This document shows, piece after piece, positions 60,919 to 64,000 of a stretch of 64,000 nt of DNA (within the stretch, counting starts at the first letter, position 1; each line of letters opens with the position of its first letter). The notes below the pieces were generated by a model. The model searched no databases and was not told where the DNA came from. It saw nothing but the letters and a program-made list of their open reading frames with translations. Made by a program: the position numbers and the translations under genes. This stretch comes from Ereboglobus sp. PH5-10. Lineage in GTDB: Bacteria; Verrucomicrobiota; Verrucomicrobiia; Opitutales; Opitutaceae. The stretch is from NCBI RefSeq assembly GCF_029504735.1, contig NZ_JAQFIP010000002.1:1-64000 (forward strand), read 5' to 3'.

Positions 60919-61551
60919 ATGAACAATGAAACACAAAAGCCAGTTTCACCCTCGACGCCGCCCGTGTCCGCGGAAGCACGCCCGCACATGAGCACGTCCC
61001 GGGAAACAGACTTTTCTCTCTTCATGCGCAAACACCAGAACATGGTTTTTACCACTGCCGCGCGCCTGACCGCCAACGACGCGCAGGCCGAGGACATCGC
61101 CCAGGAGGTTTTTATCAAGGCCTACGATCATTTCGACGCGCTCCGCGACGAACCCGCCGCGCCCGGCTGGCTGCGCACCGTCGCCACGAATCTTTCGCTC
61201 AATCACCTGCAACGCTACCGCAAGCGCTGGCGGTTTTTCTCGGAGTTCCGGCGCGCCGACGACGATGACTCGTCCGAAAACACGCCCGGGGTCGAGTGGG
61301 CCGCGCCCGACACGTTTTTTGACGACCTCGACCGCGCCGACCGGCGCGCCTGGGTCGAAAACGCGCTCGCCAAACTTCCCGAGCACCAGCGTGTGCCGCT
61401 CGTGCTCTTCCACTACGAGGACATGCCCTACGACGAGATTGCGAAAACCCTGCGCGTCTCGCTCTCGAAGGTGAAGATCGACATCCTGCGCGCGCGCGCC
61501 GCGCTTGCGCGCACGCTCACGCAAAACCCCGAAAACCCGGTTTCAAAATGA
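60919..61551 (+). CDS. ECF-type RNA polymerase sigma factor
   Basis: The 210-residue protein has sigma-70 region 2 (FMRKHQNMVFTTAARLTANDAQAEDIAQEVFIKAYDHFD, then WLRTVATNLSLNHLQRYRKR) and region 4 (LPEHQRVPLVLFHYEDMPYDEIAKTLRVSLSKVKIDILRARAALA). The first 35 residues are a variable extension; ATG 60988 would omit it. It starts a run of genes whose next member has two membrane segments and overlaps it by ATGA, the arrangement of sigma/anti-sigma pairs. Confidence 0.9.
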   Translation: MNNETQKPVSPSTPPVSAEARPHMSTSRETDFSLFMRKHQNMVFTTAARLTANDAQAEDIAQEVFIKAYDHFDALRDEPAAPGWLRTVATNLSLNHLQRYRKRWRFFSEFRRADDDDSSENTPGVEWAAPDTFFDDLDRADRRAWVENALAKLPEHQRVPLVLFHYEDMPYDEIAKTLRVSLSKVKIDILRARAALARTLTQNPENPVSK

Positions 61552-62036
61552 ACAACACACCGCAACCTCACGATTCCAACGACCGGCTCTCCCGCGAAAT
61601 CCACCGCGTGCTCCGCGCCCAACCCGACCGCGCCGCCCCCGACTCGCTCGAGGCGCGCGTGTTTGCCGGGATCGAGCGCCGCGCCGCGCTTCCGTGGTGG
61701 AGGCAGTCGTTCGCGCGCTGGCCGATCGCGGCCCGCGCCGCGTTCATGATTGTTTCGGCGGCGCTCGCGGCCGTGATGATTGTGACATTCGCGCGCGTGC
61801 TGAACATCGTGCCCGCGCAGATCGAATCGCGGACGGGCGCCTTGGTTTCGGACTACTGGGAAATTATCACCGGTTACTGCGCCCGTTACCTGGCGGGCAT
61901 ACCGTCGCATGTCTTTGCAATCGCGGCGGCCGTGATCGGCGCGTGTTACGCCGCGCTCTTCGGCTTGGGCGCGGCCGCGTATCGCTATTTTTGGAAACCC
62001 GGCGCGCGCCACTCCGAACCTGTTTCGCACACATGA
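61548..62036 (+). CDS. Two-TM membrane protein, candidate anti-sigma factor
   Basis: The 162-residue protein has a soluble N-terminus with charged residues (about 1-50) and two membrane segments near 60-80 (RAAFMIVSAALAAVMIVTFARVL) and about 120-148 (HVFAIAAAVIGACYAALFGLGAAAY). The soluble stretch does not show a zinc-binding HxxxCxxC motif. Overlap with the upstream ECF sigma gene (ATGA) suggests a regulatory partner, but the sequence family is not recognised. Confidence 0.6.
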   Translation: MNNTPQPHDSNDRLSREIHRVLRAQPDRAAPDSLEARVFAGIERRAALPWWRQSFARWPIAARAAFMIVSAALAAVMIVTFARVLNIVPAQIESRTGALVSDYWEIITGYCARYLAGIPSHVFAIAAAVIGACYAALFGLGAAAYRYFWKPGARHSEPVSHT

Positions 62037-62076
62037 CCAATCCTTCAACAACGGCCCGACTATAAAACTCTTTATC

Positions 62077-63723
62077 ATGAAAAAAATCTTACATCTTTTC
62101 ACACTGCTGGGCGCATTCAGCGTTCTCTCATGCGGCGTGCTTCAATCGCAGGGCAACACGCCCGCGGAGCCCCAGGCTCTGCCGCCAACGGAAGCCGCAT
62201 CGGGTGAAACTCCGACCGCGCCGGATGCGCAACCCGCTTCCGATGCGACTGCCGGCGATGATGAAAAACCGGCCAAACCCGAAAAGAAGAAACGGAAATC
62301 GCGCGACCGCGCCTCTGTTTCGCGAGCCAGCGGGGAGATTGTGACCTTTTTTTCCGACGCCATTGTTCCCAAGGATAAAAAAGTGGAATCCGCCGTTGCT
62401 GTTTTCGGTGACGTGCGGGTTGACGGCAGCGCGGACGAGGCGGTTGCGGTCATCGGCTCGGTCACGGCCAACTCAAAAGTGCGCGAGGCGGTTTCGATTG
62501 TCGGCTCCACGACTGTCAACGGCGGAGCAAGAGAGGCTGTCGCGGTTGTGGGCAATGTCTATGTGAACAGCCATGTGACAGGACAGGTCGTTGCCGTCGG
62601 CGGAGGCGTGGAGCTTGGTCCGGACGCGCGCGTGGACGGCCAGGTTGTCGCGCTCGGCGGCGGCATCACACGCGACGAGTCGGCGAGCATCGGCGGCGAG
62701 ATCGTGGAGATGAAGCTGTTCAACGACATCAACGGTTTTAACGCGTGGATCACGCAAGCGATTGCGAAGGGGCGGCTGCTCGCGTTTGATTCGGCGCTTG
62801 TGTGGGCGTGGATTATCGCGGGTGGTTTCCTGCTGTGCTATTTGCTCACGGCGTTGTTTGTCCCGAAGGCGGTCACCGCGAGCGCGGCGGCGCTGGAGCA
62901 GCGTCCCGGCGGCACCTTTTTGGCGGCGCTGCTCACCGCGATCATAGCGCCGATACTCGTGGTGCTGCTGGCCGCGACCGGCGTCGGCATTTTCATTTTG
63001 TTTTTTGCAAAACTCGCGCTCGTCCTTGTGGGCAAGGCGGCGTTTCTCGCATGGATCGGACGTCGCGCCAGGATAACGTATCCGTTGTTTGCGGTCCTTT
63101 TCGGCGGTGTGGCGCTCGCGCTGCTCTATTGCGTGCCCGTGCTCGGCATTGTGATGTGGAAGTTCAGCAGTTTCCTCGGCGCGGGCATGGTGGTTTATGC
63201 CGCGCTTCTGGCGCTTCGCCGCCGCCGCGACGAACGCGATGCGGCGCGCAACGAAAAGGCGGACGCGGCCGCAGCGAATCCCGCGCAGCCCGGCGAGCCT
63301 CCCGTCATCACCGGAACGGAGATTGTCACGACCCAAACCGCCGCGTCGTTCGCGACACGCGCGGGCTTCTGGGTGCGCGCGGGAGCACTGTTGATCGACT
63401 TTGTGTTGATCGCGATTGTGGCGAATGTGTGCCACGTTGGCGTGCTGATGCTGCCGTTGTTCGCGGTGTATTGCGTCGTGATGTGGGCGTTGCGGGGAAC
63501 GACGATCGGCGGCATCATTTGCGGCCTGAAAGTTGTGCGCTTGGACGGACGGCGGGTTGACTGGGTCACTGCGATTGTTCGCGCGCTGGGCGGCTTCATA
63601 TCCGTGGCGCCGGCGGGGCTTGGTTTCATCTGGGCGGCGTTCGACGACGAGCGCCAGGCTTGGCACGACAAAATCGCCGGCACCGTGGTCGTTTACGCGC
63701 CCAAGGGGCAGTCACTCGTTTGA
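62077..63723 (+). CDS. Bactofilin-like repeat and RDD-domain membrane protein
   Basis: The 548-residue protein begins with a signal/lipoprotein-like segment (AFSVLSCGVLQ). A low-complexity Pro/Ala/Lys-rich linker follows, then about 110 residues (100-210) of regular short repeats (AVAVFGDVRVDGS, AVAVIGSVTANSK, AVSIVGSTTVNGG), a beta-solenoid like the bactofilin or polymer-forming fold. Four or more hydrophobic segments lie at 245-380, and an RDD domain closes it (WVRAGALLIDFVLIAIV, GLKVVRLDGRRVDW, DDERQAWHDKIAGTVVV). It is probably an inner-membrane protein with an extracytoplasmic beta-solenoid. Position after the ECF sigma and TM gene suggests joint expression. Confidence 0.8.
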   Translation: MKKILHLFTLLGAFSVLSCGVLQSQGNTPAEPQALPPTEAASGETPTAPDAQPASDATAGDDEKPAKPEKKKRKSRDRASVSRASGEIVTFFSDAIVPKDKKVESAVAVFGDVRVDGSADEAVAVIGSVTANSKVREAVSIVGSTTVNGGAREAVAVVGNVYVNSHVTGQVVAVGGGVELGPDARVDGQVVALGGGITRDESASIGGEIVEMKLFNDINGFNAWITQAIAKGRLLAFDSALVWAWIIAGGFLLCYLLTALFVPKAVTASAAALEQRPGGTFLAALLTAIIAPILVVLLAATGVGIFILFFAKLALVLVGKAAFLAWIGRRARITYPLFAVLFGGVALALLYCVPVLGIVMWKFSSFLGAGMVVYAALLALRRRRDERDAARNEKADAAAANPAQPGEPPVITGTEIVTTQTAASFATRAGFWVRAGALLIDFVLIAIVANVCHVGVLMLPLFAVYCVVMWALRGTTIGGIICGLKVVRLDGRRVDWVTAIVRALGGFISVAPAGLGFIWAAFDDERQAWHDKIAGTVVVYAPKGQSLV

Positions 63724-63765
63724 ATACGAAATTAGGAATCCTCGTTTCGCGTTTTTAATGTTCCC

Positions 63766-63972
63766 ATGAAACTCATCCTTACAATTCTTCTCTGGTGCAT
63801 TCTGTGGGCGTTGTGCTGGCCGCTGGCGTTGCTCGTGCTTCTGGTGCTTCCGTTCATCTGGCTGCTTTCGATCCCGTTCAAGATATTTGCGGTATGCTTG
63901 AAGTCGCTGCTGGCGTTGCTCGAATCGCTTCTGCTTTTGCCCGCGAGGATGCTCGGATACCGGGTGTCGTGA
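63766..63972 (+). CDS. Small, very hydrophobic membrane protein
   Basis: The 68-residue product is almost entirely hydrophobic (MKLILTILLWCILWALCWPLALLVLLVL...), with two to three membrane segments. No family is recognised. It lies 42 bp after the RDD gene on the same strand and may complete that operon. Confidence 0.55.
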   Translation: MKLILTILLWCILWALCWPLALLVLLVLPFIWLLSIPFKIFAVCLKSLLALLESLLLLPARMLGYRVS

Positions 63973-64000
63973 GGGCGCGCCGGATCGCGCCAAATGGACG

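Overview
The window looks like a chromosome segment of a GC-rich, Gram-negative bacterium, most likely Verrucomicrobiota and probably Opitutaceae-like. That placement is an inference from gene families: a GH78 rhamnosidase with signal peptide, a Bat aerotolerance operon, OleA/OleB, ExbB/ExbD, a bacterial alpha-2-macroglobulin carrying a TonB-plug-like segment, very little Shine-Dalgarno use, and many palindromes flanked by short tandem repeats. No rRNA or complete tRNA gene was found.

Layout. 1-1784 is the right end of a mobile region: an IS3-family transposase tail, a gene apparently cut by that IS (CoiA-like zinc protein), a terminator, and a tRNA 3'-end fragment that looks like an attachment site. 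1790-8190 holds a GH78 alpha-L-rhamnosidase, a U32/RlhA-type protein and an SMP-30 remnant. 8266-12740 (minus) is a possible operon of fabZ, fabI, oleA, oleB, a VOC protein and a small membrane protein. 12772-14786 has a DUF971 protein, hisI and an ArsR-methyltransferase fusion. 15003-23087 is a MoxR-DUF58-BatA-BatB-BatC-BatD/E operon. 23109-36515 (minus) has mfd, a 2070-residue alpha-2-macroglobulin, a disulfide oxidoreductase, a DJ-1/PfpI protein and an RpoD-type sigma factor. 36833-45537 contains corC, fmt, der, exbD/exbB, ribH-nusB, ftsY and mdaB.

45970-56938 (minus) is a defence island: hsdM, rhuM, an OLD-like ATPase-TOPRIM gene, hsdS and hsdR, with a YhcG/DUF1016 nuclease gene upstream. 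The last 49 bp of hsdM are repeated on the far side of rhuM, so rhuM looks like a cargo gene inserted at the hsdM stop codon. 57058-63972 has aguB-like, L,D-transpeptidase, asd, ribBX, and an ECF sigma operon with a two-TM protein, a bactofilin-like/RDD protein and a small hydrophobic protein.

The most unusual feature is a dense population of palindromes and 7- or 8-bp tandem repeats. They occur between genes and also in frame inside genes. As a result unrelated proteins share repeat-encoded peptides: VAQTAKSA in OleB and BatB, GRAASPKPP in Mfd and HsdM, and LQPFS-type octapeptides in BatD/E and the alpha-2-macroglobulin. Two signal peptides and several C-termini and stop codons also come from repeats. 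This resembles Rickettsia palindromic elements combined with cyanobacterial STRRs.
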